A stretch of DNA of 64,000 nt from assembly GCF_900148515.1 (NCBI RefSeq), contig NZ_FRXN01000003.1, positions 290,757 through 354,756 of the forward strand. Reading direction: 5' to 3'. Position numbers and translations under genes: made by a program. How positions within the stretch are numbered: position 1 is the stretch's first letter; each line of letters starts with the position of its first letter. Positions 18,920 to 27,132 of the stretch are shown one piece after another. The notes beneath the pieces are model-generated. The model did not search any database and had not been told where the DNA came from. It worked only from the letters and a program-made list of their open reading frames with translations. This DNA comes from Algoriphagus zhangzhouensis. GTDB taxonomy: Bacteria > Bacteroidota > Bacteroidia > Cytophagales > Cyclobacteriaceae.

Positions 18920-19975
18920 ATGAAACAAGTTCTTTTTAGTCTTACCCTTTTTCTGGTTTCTTTTATTTTTTTCTCCCAGTGCTCAAAGCCTGAAAAACAG
19001 GAATATCCTATTGAGGATATAATTGAGGTGAATGGATTGAAGACTCATTATATGGATTTTGGAGGAGAAGGGAACCCTATTATTTTACTCCATTCCGAAG
19101 GTTGGGATGCAACAACTTATAAAGATTTCGCCCCTCTTTTGACAGGAAACAATCATGTCTATTCTATAACTAGACCTGGCTATGGAAAATCCGAAAAGGG
19201 AGATTATTCTGTGGAAGGACAGGGAAATCACATCATTGCATTCGCAGATGCATTGGAAATCGATCAAGCCATTTTTATGGGCAACTCCTCCCAAACTTCG
19301 GAACTCACCTATTTGGCCGAGAACTTCCCTGGAAGAGTAGCTGGATTAGTTTATTTCAGTGGATTGGGAGGCTTTAATATAAAAGAACTATATGAAGACC
19401 CAACCAATTCTTTTGAAATGTATTCCCGAGTCGGGCCCGCCTCCAATACCAAAGACAATGATAAACTGGCAATCGATTTGGCAAGAAGGTCTTATAAACC
19501 ACATTTTTTTCAATCAGATTCTTCTATAATTCAAATTCCGACTTTGGCCTTTGTTCCAAATAAAGAAGAGTCCGGAATTATGCTTGGCCCACCTTCTCTT
19601 TTATATATCGGATCAAGATTGATGGATTCTGTGAGATTGGGCTTTCCGGAATCCGGATTGAGAGATTTTTTAGATGGAGTTGCATTGGATTCCACTTTTC
19701 GACAAGAAGTAATAGATGAAATCCAGGACACAGATGCCAAGGAGTATTACACCCGACTTGCCAATGACACAACCTTCCAAAGAGAAGTATATCAAATTCA
19801 TTTCGACCTGGTATTACCTGCAATTAAAGAAGCCGGAGAAAGACACTATAATGCCTTTGGAGAAAATTTGCGGCAGGTTCAATTAGATATTCCTGAAGTA
19901 ACTGGCTATGAATACAGGGACAATCCTGATCTAATAATTGACCACATACTGAAATTCCTAGAAACAGTGAATTGA
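18920..19975 (+). CDS. Alpha/beta hydrolase-fold lipoprotein with altered nucleophile elbow
   Basis: 351 residues. The N-terminus is hydrophobic and ends in F-S-Q-C (Cys21), a lipobox-like site with an unusual Gln at -1. The body is an alpha/beta hydrolase: GEGNPIILLHSEGWDATTY (HG-like oxyanion loop), YSITRPGYGKSEKG and IFMGNSSQTSELTYLAENFP. The elbow reads G-N-S-S-Q instead of G-x-S-x-G; Ser is kept but the final Gly is Gln. A C-terminal D-x-x-x-D-H could provide the catalytic His. It may be an esterase or lactonase, or a degenerate member. It ends 9 bp from the convergent SDR gene. Confidence 0.75.
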   Translation: MKQVLFSLTLFLVSFIFFSQCSKPEKQEYPIEDIIEVNGLKTHYMDFGGEGNPIILLHSEGWDATTYKDFAPLLTGNNHVYSITRPGYGKSEKGDYSVEGQGNHIIAFADALEIDQAIFMGNSSQTSELTYLAENFPGRVAGLVYFSGLGGFNIKELYEDPTNSFEMYSRVGPASNTKDNDKLAIDLARRSYKPHFFQSDSSIIQIPTLAFVPNKEESGIMLGPPSLLYIGSRLMDSVRLGFPESGLRDFLDGVALDSTFRQEVIDEIQDTDAKEYYTRLANDTTFQREVYQIHFDLVLPAIKEAGERHYNAFGENLRQVQLDIPEVTGYEYRDNPDLIIDHILKFLETVN

Positions 19976-19984
19976 TTTCTGTAC

Positions 19985-20773
19985 TTACCTAGCGGTCCAA
20001 CCTCCATCAACTGTTACCATGGAACCTACCAGGTAGGTAGCTGCAGGAGATGCTAAGAAAATTGCTACTCCCTGGATTTCCTTTAATTCTCCCCATCGGC
20101 CCAAGGCCGTTGCTCCAACAATAAACTTTTTACCTTCTTCCGTATCTGCAATGGGCGCATTCATCTCTGTTAAGAAAGGTCCTGGACAAATTGCATTCAC
20201 ATTGATATTCCAAGGGGAAAGCTCCAAACCCAATGCCTTGGTCATATTAACAATTGCTCCTTTACTAGCTGTATAAGGTGTTCTATTTGCCAAGCCAACC
20301 AATCCCAAAGTACTGGCCAAGTTGATAATAGCACCACTCTTCTGGCCTTTCATTGTTGGGATTACTGCTTTAGATGCCAACCAAGTTCCGTTGACATTGA
20401 TATCCATGACTTTTTTGAAATCCTCCTCAGATATTTCATCAATAGCTCCTCTAATATTGATTCCAGCCGAGTTGATTAGCGTATCGATTCTCCCAAATGT
20501 ATCAATCGCCTTTTGAGCCATTGCTTCCATATCAGAACTTTTGGTGACATCACCGGCAAAACCGATAGCTTTTACCCCATATTCTTGAGCAATCTCAGCT
20601 GCGGCTTGTTTGCATTCCTCTTCATTTCTAGCCACTAACATGACATCTGCACCAGCCGAAGCCAATCCTGAGGCCATAGCCAATCCCAAACCTTTGGAAC
20701 CACCGGTAATGATGGCTGCTTTGCCTTTCATTGAAAAAAGTCCTATTCCGGGTAATTTGCTAAAATCAGTCAT
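19985..20773 (-). CDS. SDR family NAD(P)-dependent dehydrogenase
   Basis: 262 residues, a classical short-chain dehydrogenase. The cofactor loop TGGSKGLG is at 23-30, NSAG at 101-104, and the catalytic residues are S154, Y167 and K171 (Y-x-x-x-K). The C-terminal CPGPFLTEMN and GSMVTVDGG segments fit sugar- and polyol-type dehydrogenases such as gluconate 5-dehydrogenase or 2-deoxygluconate 3-dehydrogenase. It oxidises or reduces a hydroxyl/keto group in the cytoplasm; the substrate is unknown. It is the last gene of a minus-strand operon after the isomerase (31-bp gap), which suggests a sugar-oxidation pathway. Confidence 0.9.
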   Translation of the reverse strand: MTDFSKLPGIGLFSMKGKAAIITGGSKGLGLAMASGLASAGADVMLVARNEEECKQAAAEIAQEYGVKAIGFAGDVTKSSDMEAMAQKAIDTFGRIDTLINSAGINIRGAIDEISEEDFKKVMDINVNGTWLASKAVIPTMKGQKSGAIINLASTLGLVGLANRTPYTASKGAIVNMTKALGLELSPWNINVNAICPGPFLTEMNAPIADTEEGKKFIVGATALGRWGELKEIQGVAIFLASPAATYLVGSMVTVDGGWTAR

Positions 20774-20804
20774 CTTATATCTTTTATAAATTCTTCAATT
20801 ATAT

Positions 20805-21875
20805 CTATTGGCTATTCGCCCATTGGATGCACTCTACCACATTTTTTTCTTCCAAACCTAATTTGGCATCATCTGATAATCCCGAGGTCATTGGTAGGGA
20901 TCCTGAAAAGCTATTCTTTTTGATCATAGCTAAATGCCTAGCGAAATTCTGGGCTTTAGGATTATCGAAAGTCTCCCAATAACGATCTGTCAAACAAGGA
21001 ACTTTCAAGGGATCCCGAGTAATCATTTCCAATGAAAAAGTGATTTCCGGGTTATACTTTTTGCATAAGTCCATCCCCTTCTTCAAATCCACAATCCCTT
21101 CACCCAAAGGAACTTCGGAAAGCAGAAAACCATCCTCATATTCCTGAACTCCCATGTCTTTTATATGGGTTGAAAATGCAAAGGGGGCTAAAGTTTCAAT
21201 CACTTCATTGGGGTCTTCGATAAGCGAAACATTATTTCCAAAATCAACGGTGGCTCCTACCCATTCCGAACCCAATTGCTTTAAAATCTCAGCCAATTCA
21301 GCAGCTTTCCAATCTTTATGGTTTTCGATAGCCAGCTTGATTTGATGTTTTCTTACTATGGGTTCAGCCAGTTGTAATGATTGAATAGCTCCCTTTTTGA
21401 AATCCATAAACTCCTCCAGAGAATTGAAATTTTCATAACGCCTTCCATTCAAACAAACCGAGCGAACCACTGTGGCTCCAGCTTCTTTGGCAGCAAGAAT
21501 ATCAAATTCAAATCGAGCAACATCCTCTTTTAACTTTGGAAGACCTATACTTCCTTCCAAATACATTCCCTTTTTCTCTCGTTCCTCTCTTACCTTTTTG
21601 CTAAAATCACTCTGCCATCCATTGATTACAGTTTGTATCCCACTAGCCCCTATTTCATGGCAATGGTTCATAAAGTCTAAGGCATCCTGAAAAGCCGGAA
21701 ATTCAGTACTTGGCAATCGCCCGCTGGATCGCATACCATAAGAATGTACCACAATCCCCAATTCATAACCTTTCATGAAATCTGGAATTTTTGGAAACGG
21801 AAGCCCAAAGGTCAAACCTAAAAGTCCAGCCTTTTTCACAAATTCCCTCCGACTATTTCCAGATTGAGTTTTCAT
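20805..21875 (-). CDS. Tat-exported sugar isomerase/epimerase-like TIM-barrel protein
   Basis: 356 residues. The N-terminus carries a twin-arginine signal (SRREFVKKAG at 8-17, then a hydrophobic stretch), implying export in folded form. The body is an AP-endonuclease-2/xylose-isomerase-like barrel with candidate metal ligands in LAIENHKDW, ATVDFGNN, STHIKDMG and FSLEMITRD. The first codons overlap the stop of the upstream heme-protein gene by 4 bp, an arrangement that couples translation. It is distinct in sequence from the exported barrel at 3102. It probably acts on a sugar or its oxidised form in the periplasm. Confidence 0.82.
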   Translation of the reverse strand: MKTQSGNSRREFVKKAGLLGLTFGLPFPKIPDFMKGYELGIVVHSYGMRSSGRLPSTEFPAFQDALDFMNHCHEIGASGIQTVINGWQSDFSKKVREEREKKGMYLEGSIGLPKLKEDVARFEFDILAAKEAGATVVRSVCLNGRRYENFNSLEEFMDFKKGAIQSLQLAEPIVRKHQIKLAIENHKDWKAAELAEILKQLGSEWVGATVDFGNNVSLIEDPNEVIETLAPFAFSTHIKDMGVQEYEDGFLLSEVPLGEGIVDLKKGMDLCKKYNPEITFSLEMITRDPLKVPCLTDRYWETFDNPKAQNFARHLAMIKKNSFSGSLPMTSGLSDDAKLGLEEKNVVECIQWANSQ

Positions 21876-24415
21876 GGCTTGGTTTCATTTAGCGTTTTCA
21901 TATGTTCCACCAATTCAGAGACAGACCAAGGATAAACTCTTCCTTGCGAAGAATGGCGAACTCCACCAACAGTTTGTCTTGTGATCGGATCAGCTTGATT
22001 TCCCCATTCATTTCGGATATAGGTCAAAATCGCAGCGATATTCCCATCATCCATGGTCGAATGAGAAGGCATTACAGGCAAAATCTCCGGCTCGTCATAC
22101 ACTTTTCCTCTGACCGTAATCGGACCTTCTATTCCATGCAATAGAATTAATGCCAATTGACGTTCATCTCCCAACACCCACTCAGAACCTACCAATGGAG
22201 GCCCCATGTGATCAACTCCTTTTCCATTGCTACCATGACAGCCTGCACAAGAAGCCAAAAACTTTTGTCTTCCAGACGCAAAAAGCTCCAAAGCATTTCC
22301 TTCTAAATTGTGCGAACCTGAGGCCAGAGATTCTGGAGAATATCCTGGCCAAGAAAATAGCCTTTGAACCCTTGTCAGCTGAAATGAATCAAGTCCAGCA
22401 ATCTCTTTTTTGAAGAAATCAGGTTTTTGAGAAAACTTAATTTTACCCAGATTTTCTGAATCTGCAGCTTGAATAGACAAGCCTGCTAAGGCTATTTCAC
22501 CTTTCCAGTCTCCTTTGTTTTCTTCAATCAAAGACAAAAGCTTTATGATTTCACTTGGCTCTTGATTTTGGATAATCGAAGCTGTCAAAGTCTCTATAAA
22601 AATCTCACGATCCGGATTCGACTCCTTCCAGTTTTTTGCTAAATATTCCAAAAAGGCATACTCACGATTTTCCAATCCACTCATTACGGCATCTTTGAAA
22701 AGCGCCTGATTTCCATATTTATTGAAAATGGAGGCCAATCCCAAAAACTGATCATTTTCTTCCAAAACATTGGAGGAAAGTGCCATCTGTAAAGCCAGTA
22801 TTTCAGAATCGGTTTCAGCATTTTTCTCATAAAAATCCCCAAGCATTTCTTTCACATGAGGGTAATTTCCAAAACCCTCCAATAACCTGAGAACATGAGC
22901 CTGAATTTGATAATCTGGAGTTTCTAATGCCGTCAATAAGATTCCAGGATCCAAAAAGCCCATGCCTTCCAAGGTATAAAGCGCATGTGTTTTTAATAAT
23001 TTCCCTGAATTCGGATCAATGGCGATCTTAATCAACCTCTCAGCAACTGGTTCCCCTCCTTTTTCAACGATTAATCGCTGGGCTTGCTCTCGATAATAAG
23101 CATCAGGATGCCCAAGGAAAATGATTAAGTCTTCGGGAGTTTTTTGAGATAATTTTTCAGCTTTTTGAGGCTTTGAGCCTTTTGGAGCCACCCTCCAAAT
23201 CCTTCCCATTTGAGCTGGAGCATCCAAATGTCTTTCCAAAGTTTGCTCAGTTAAATATGGGGTCATATAGGTCTCATGTTGAATGATCCCCTGATACATA
23301 TCTACGATATACAATGCACCGTCAGGACCAACTGCCCCATAGACAGGTCGAAAACGCTCATCCGTGGAAGCCATAAATTCCCGACCTGGATTAGGGTCAT
23401 GTGCTTCCAAGGTGGCTCCCTTTTGTGTTACCACATTTCTCTTGACCAAATTGCCTGCGCTTTCCATCACAAAGACATTTCCATAATATTCTTCAGGAAA
23501 TAGTCTGCTTCGATACATGACTGGTCCTCCAGCTGAGGTAAATTCCAACAGCCTTCCCAAAGAATCCAAAACCCCAGGAATATAGCCTCGATTTACAGCT
23601 AAGGTCTTTCGAATCGGGTAAACTTTCCTATCAATGGTCAATCCATGATCAATCCCTGTACTCGGATTATGATTTGGATTTCTCGTCAAAGAATTCGGTG
23701 GAACTAGGTCTCCATGAAGCTGAGACCAGTTGTAATTGTATAAAAGTCTTCCTTCATCATCTTGAGAGATTCCCCACTGCCCACGAAACTCCGTGGTATC
23801 ACGAATCCACTCTCCATTTTTATGTCGATATCTCAATCGGGATTTGGCACTGTAGTACCAGTTATCCAGATTTCTCAACATCCCATTATCTGTATGCTCA
23901 GGATTGGCACTTGCAGCATATGTTGAATCCAAGAGGATCATATTATCTGCAATCCAGTCTCCATTTTTGGAGTCCTCAGTCAACCAAAGAGATTGATTGG
24001 CTACCACAAGGGCGCCTCTACCAAAGGGAGTAACTGTACGAGGCATCACCAAGCTATCCAGATAGACGGTCCTTTGATCCATAACTCCATCACCATCTCT
24101 ATCTTCAAGGATCGTGATTCTCCCTATCGGGTCGGGCTCTTCAGAGCCTTCCATGTCGGTCATATACCCTCGCATTTCCACAACCCACATTCGACCATCT
24201 TCATCGAATTGGATCATTACCGGGGATTCCACCATGGGTTCAGAAGCGACCAATTGAATATCAAACCCCGCATCTACTTGAAAATGTAACAATTCCTCCT
24301 CTGGAGACCGAACTGGGCTATCAGCTCTCTCTGGCAGGGGTTCTCTTGACTTTTCTTGACAAGACTGAAAAAAAACTAGAAGGAGAATAAGCTTCAGCCA
24401 ATGGACTGTGCGCAT
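21872..24415 (-). CDS. PVC-type heme-binding (CxxCH) dehydrogenase-like lipoprotein
   Basis: 847 residues from the ATG at 24415; an upstream TTG would add ten residues that weaken the signal. Lipobox F-Q-S-C, Cys19. The N-terminal half is a beta-propeller of the putative membrane-bound dehydrogenase type, starting with FQVDAGFDIQLVASEP and MIQFDEDGRMWVVEM and ending near GALYIVDMYQG. The middle (about 430-620) is helical, HEAT-like. The C-terminal domain is a cytochrome c with C723-A-G-C726-H727 and a likely axial Met beyond it. Proteins of this kind are widespread in Planctomycetes and Bacteroidota and are presumed to oxidise sugars or alcohols in the periplasm. First gene of the operon with the isomerase and SDR. 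Confidence 0.88.
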   Translation of the reverse strand: MRTVHWLKLILLLVFFQSCQEKSREPLPERADSPVRSPEEELLHFQVDAGFDIQLVASEPMVESPVMIQFDEDGRMWVVEMRGYMTDMEGSEEPDPIGRITILEDRDGDGVMDQRTVYLDSLVMPRTVTPFGRGALVVANQSLWLTEDSKNGDWIADNMILLDSTYAASANPEHTDNGMLRNLDNWYYSAKSRLRYRHKNGEWIRDTTEFRGQWGISQDDEGRLLYNYNWSQLHGDLVPPNSLTRNPNHNPSTGIDHGLTIDRKVYPIRKTLAVNRGYIPGVLDSLGRLLEFTSAGGPVMYRSRLFPEEYYGNVFVMESAGNLVKRNVVTQKGATLEAHDPNPGREFMASTDERFRPVYGAVGPDGALYIVDMYQGIIQHETYMTPYLTEQTLERHLDAPAQMGRIWRVAPKGSKPQKAEKLSQKTPEDLIIFLGHPDAYYREQAQRLIVEKGGEPVAERLIKIAIDPNSGKLLKTHALYTLEGMGFLDPGILLTALETPDYQIQAHVLRLLEGFGNYPHVKEMLGDFYEKNAETDSEILALQMALSSNVLEENDQFLGLASIFNKYGNQALFKDAVMSGLENREYAFLEYLAKNWKESNPDREIFIETLTASIIQNQEPSEIIKLLSLIEENKGDWKGEIALAGLSIQAADSENLGKIKFSQKPDFFKKEIAGLDSFQLTRVQRLFSWPGYSPESLASGSHNLEGNALELFASGRQKFLASCAGCHGSNGKGVDHMGPPLVGSEWVLGDERQLALILLHGIEGPITVRGKVYDEPEILPVMPSHSTMDDGNIAAILTYIRNEWGNQADPITRQTVGGVRHSSQGRVYPWSVSELVEHMKTLNETKP

Positions 24416-24765
24416 AAGAAATTTGGAATTTTGGGTTCTATGCAATTAGAATTTTAGACTTTCCAACGAAAGCGCCATCAATAATAAACATATAACCCTC
24501 ATTAACAAGAATTTATTTTTAAACGGACACTACACTTTTTTAAAAGTTCTTAAAATCAAAGAGTCCATAATATTTTCAAAAAGAAAACAATACAAGTTAG
24601 ATACTTAAGTCATAGGCAAATTGACTATTAATGCACTCGATTTAGAAACATTAGTCCAAATGCACAAAAAACTTACAGAGCGTGTTCTATTTAAAAGAAT
24701 GAACATTATTTTTAAAGAAAAATTTATCTCACCCTTTAATCAGGGAATTTTCTCAATTGAATTTT
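24416..24765. other. Divergent intergenic region, heme-protein operon / fucosidase
   Basis: 350 bp of very AT-rich DNA between divergently transcribed genes, expected to hold both promoters and any shared regulatory site. No exact TAnnTTTG element, operator palindrome or small gene was found. Confidence 0.5.
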
Positions 24766-26382
24766 ATGGTACACTCCTTCAAAAAAAGGGGCCTTATACT
24801 TGCCTTCATCCTTGGAATCATTGGGTGCAAACCTACTCCTACTCAAGTCTTTGAACCGACTGTTGAATCACTTCAACAATACCAAACACCCGAATGGTTT
24901 AAAGATGCCAAATTTGGAATTTACTGCCATTGGAACGCTCAGTCTGCCTCAAAAAGCGCCAATAATGGTTGGTATGCACGCCATATGTATCAAGAAGGTC
25001 ATCCTGCCTACGAAGACCATTTGAAAAATTGGGGACATCCTTCTGAAGTGGGATACAAGGATATTATCAAGGCTTGGAACCCAGACAAATTTGATGCTGA
25101 AGAATGGATCAGACTCTTCAAAGATGCCGGCGCCAAGTATGTTTTGACGATGGCTGTTCATCATGATAATTTTGACTTTTGGGATTCCGAACATCAACCT
25201 CGTTGGAACTCACTCAACTATGGACCCAAGGTAAATGTCGTGGCAGAAATGAAGGAAGCGGCGACCAATGCTGGGTTGAGATGGGGAGTGAGAACACATT
25301 TGGCACGAACATATAGTTGGTTTCAAACCAACAAACGTTCCGATTCGACCGGACCCAAGGCGGGAATTCCTTATGATGGAAATGATCCGGAATTTGGGGA
25401 TTTATATTTAGAAAAAGCTACTCCAGAGCAAATAGGAGATGATTCTGACCAGATCCGACATCCTCTAAATCCATCTGAAAAGTGGATGACTCATTGGAAA
25501 AACAGGATGTTTGACCTCATAGACAAATACCATCCTGATCATTTTTATTTTGATGGAGCGATCCCTTTCTTAAATGATGAAGGAAAAACCGGAATGGAAG
25601 TAATGGCTCATTTTTATAATGATAACGCTGCTCAGCATGGTGGAAGAAATGAGGGAGTCATGGTTATCAAAGACATTCCCCGTCATGGATATTTTTATGA
25701 AAAAGTCTCCACCGTGGTGCTAGAAAGAACTCGGGAAAATGAAATCGTAAAAATCCCAAGAGAAACAGAAAACTCTACTGGACCATGGTTTTATACAGGC
25801 AAGGAAGACGGCTATCGGACATCTAAAAGTCTTTTACATGAGATGATTGATGTGGTTTCCAAAAACTGCAATTTCGTATTGAATGTCCCGCCAAAACCTG
25901 ATGGAAGCTTTGACGAGAAGTCTCTTGCCATTCTCAAAGATTTTGGAATCTGGTTTAAGCAAAATGGGGAAGCGATTTATGAAAGCAGGCCTTGGAAGAC
26001 TTTCGGTGAAGGTGATGTTAGATTTACCACAAATGGCAATAAGCTATTTGCGATATTCCTAGAAAAACCTCAGCCCAACCAAATTCTAAAGTCTCTTCAG
26101 AACCTTAAAGATGGTGACATTGAATCAATTTCAATTTTAGGTTCCTCCCAAGCTCCCACCTGGAATCTTACTGCTGAGGGACTAGAAATCAAAAGTCCTG
26201 AAAATCTTCCCGAACAACTTGCTTATGTATATGAAATCCAATGCTCTAAAAAAGCTTCAGAATTAGAATTTACAGAAATCAATTTGCAATCCGCAGAAGA
26301 AATAAACAAAGCAAATCAAGAAAAATATGGAGCCGATGGACAGGGAACAGAAGCTCTTCCAGAAAGAAAGCAGAATAATTAA
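24766..26382 (+). CDS. Alpha-L-fucosidase (GH29), lipoprotein
   Basis: 538 residues. The lipobox G-I-I-G-C places the acylated cysteine at residue 21, so the enzyme is anchored in the envelope. The catalytic TIM barrel has the GH29 pattern: EWFKDAKFGIYCHWN, GWYARHMY, the segment DAEEWIRLFKDAGAKYVLTM followed by HHDNFDFW, and HFYFDGAIP, in which D263 is the expected nucleophile. Later, KNCNFVLNVPPKPDGS is a strong family signature. A C-terminal beta-rich domain follows. It releases L-fucose from glycans with retention of configuration. The start was set at the ATG before the signal peptide. It is divergent from the heme-protein operon, which suggests common carbohydrate use. Confidence 0.93.
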   Translation: MVHSFKKRGLILAFILGIIGCKPTPTQVFEPTVESLQQYQTPEWFKDAKFGIYCHWNAQSASKSANNGWYARHMYQEGHPAYEDHLKNWGHPSEVGYKDIIKAWNPDKFDAEEWIRLFKDAGAKYVLTMAVHHDNFDFWDSEHQPRWNSLNYGPKVNVVAEMKEAATNAGLRWGVRTHLARTYSWFQTNKRSDSTGPKAGIPYDGNDPEFGDLYLEKATPEQIGDDSDQIRHPLNPSEKWMTHWKNRMFDLIDKYHPDHFYFDGAIPFLNDEGKTGMEVMAHFYNDNAAQHGGRNEGVMVIKDIPRHGYFYEKVSTVVLERTRENEIVKIPRETENSTGPWFYTGKEDGYRTSKSLLHEMIDVVSKNCNFVLNVPPKPDGSFDEKSLAILKDFGIWFKQNGEAIYESRPWKTFGEGDVRFTTNGNKLFAIFLEKPQPNQILKSLQNLKDGDIESISILGSSQAPTWNLTAEGLEIKSPENLPEQLAYVYEIQCSKKASELEFTEINLQSAEEINKANQEKYGADGQGTEALPERKQNN

Positions 26383-26400
26383 AAACCTTAAATAATCGCT

Positions 26401-26434
26401 AAAACCATGGAAATCTGATTCCATGGTTTTTTTG
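26401..26434 (+). terminator. Intrinsic terminator after the fucosidase gene
   Basis: AAAACCATGGAA at 26401-26412 pairs perfectly with TTCCATGGTTTT at 26419-26430 (12 bp, 6-nt loop), and the T-run continues for several bases. It lies 18 bp after the fucosidase stop. Confidence 0.85.
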
Positions 26435-26544
26435 TTTGAATCGGAATAGCTTTTCTCCTCACATCCCTCATTTTTTCCCTAAACATAATTCTGGCTGTAC
26501 TTCGGATATTTTTTAAGAAATTGAAGTTAGATCAACCCTTTTGA

Positions 26545-27072
26545 ATGTTTAGAATCCAGTCCATATCGCTACTGATAGCACTGATTGCCCCTTTATTTTT
26601 GGCAATTGGATGGGTGAAACTAGACTTGGTAACCCATCAAAAAAAGGTAAAAAAAGAAATCAAAGAAGGGATCGAATCTTCTGAAAGAATTACCGAACTC
26701 ACATTCTCTTTGGAAGAAACTAAAACGAAATTAAACTGGGAACATGACCGCGAATTTGAATTTCAAGGTCAGATGTACGATATCCTAGAAAGTCATTCCG
26801 AAGGAGACTCGATCACCTATAAAGTTTATATTGATCACGAAGAAACCAAAATGAAAGGCCTGCTTTCCAAGCTCCTGAAGAGGGGATTTGGTGAGGAAGA
26901 AGAAGATGCTTCAGTTCATAAAATTGATTTCTTGTTATTTTTTCAATTCGCCCAAATCAAAGAAAAAGCTAAAAACCACATTTATCTTAATTCGAATTCT
27001 TCAACTAAGAATTCTATTTATCAATCACCATTTCTAGGAACCTCCTGCCCTCCTCCTGACCATTGGGTTTAA
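26545..27072 (+). CDS. Uncharacterised small membrane-anchored protein upstream of the TonB receptor
   Basis: 175 residues. One hydrophobic segment at about 6-25 could be an anchor or signal peptide. A strongly charged section follows (Lys/Glu-rich), including LLKRGFGEEEEDASVHK. The C-terminus ends with a short polar motif containing CPPPDHWV. Small proteins with Pro-rich or Cys-rich tails just upstream of TonB receptor genes are common in Bacteroidota, and this one fits that position (60 bp before the receptor). No family was recognised, and a role in the receptor system is inference from position only. Confidence 0.6.
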   Translation: MFRIQSISLLIALIAPLFLAIGWVKLDLVTHQKKVKKEIKEGIESSERITELTFSLEETKTKLNWEHDREFEFQGQMYDILESHSEGDSITYKVYIDHEETKMKGLLSKLLKRGFGEEEEDASVHKIDFLLFFQFAQIKEKAKNHIYLNSNSSTKNSIYQSPFLGTSCPPPDHWV

Positions 27073-27132
27073 ACTTGTTTTTTCAATAATCCTGCATTCC
27101 AGGATGTATTTACACGTTTTAACCGATACACT

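Noticed and set aside
23674..24289. Long plus-strand frames opposite the heme-protein gene
   Set aside because: Antisense shadows of a strongly supported coding region; no domains and no signals.
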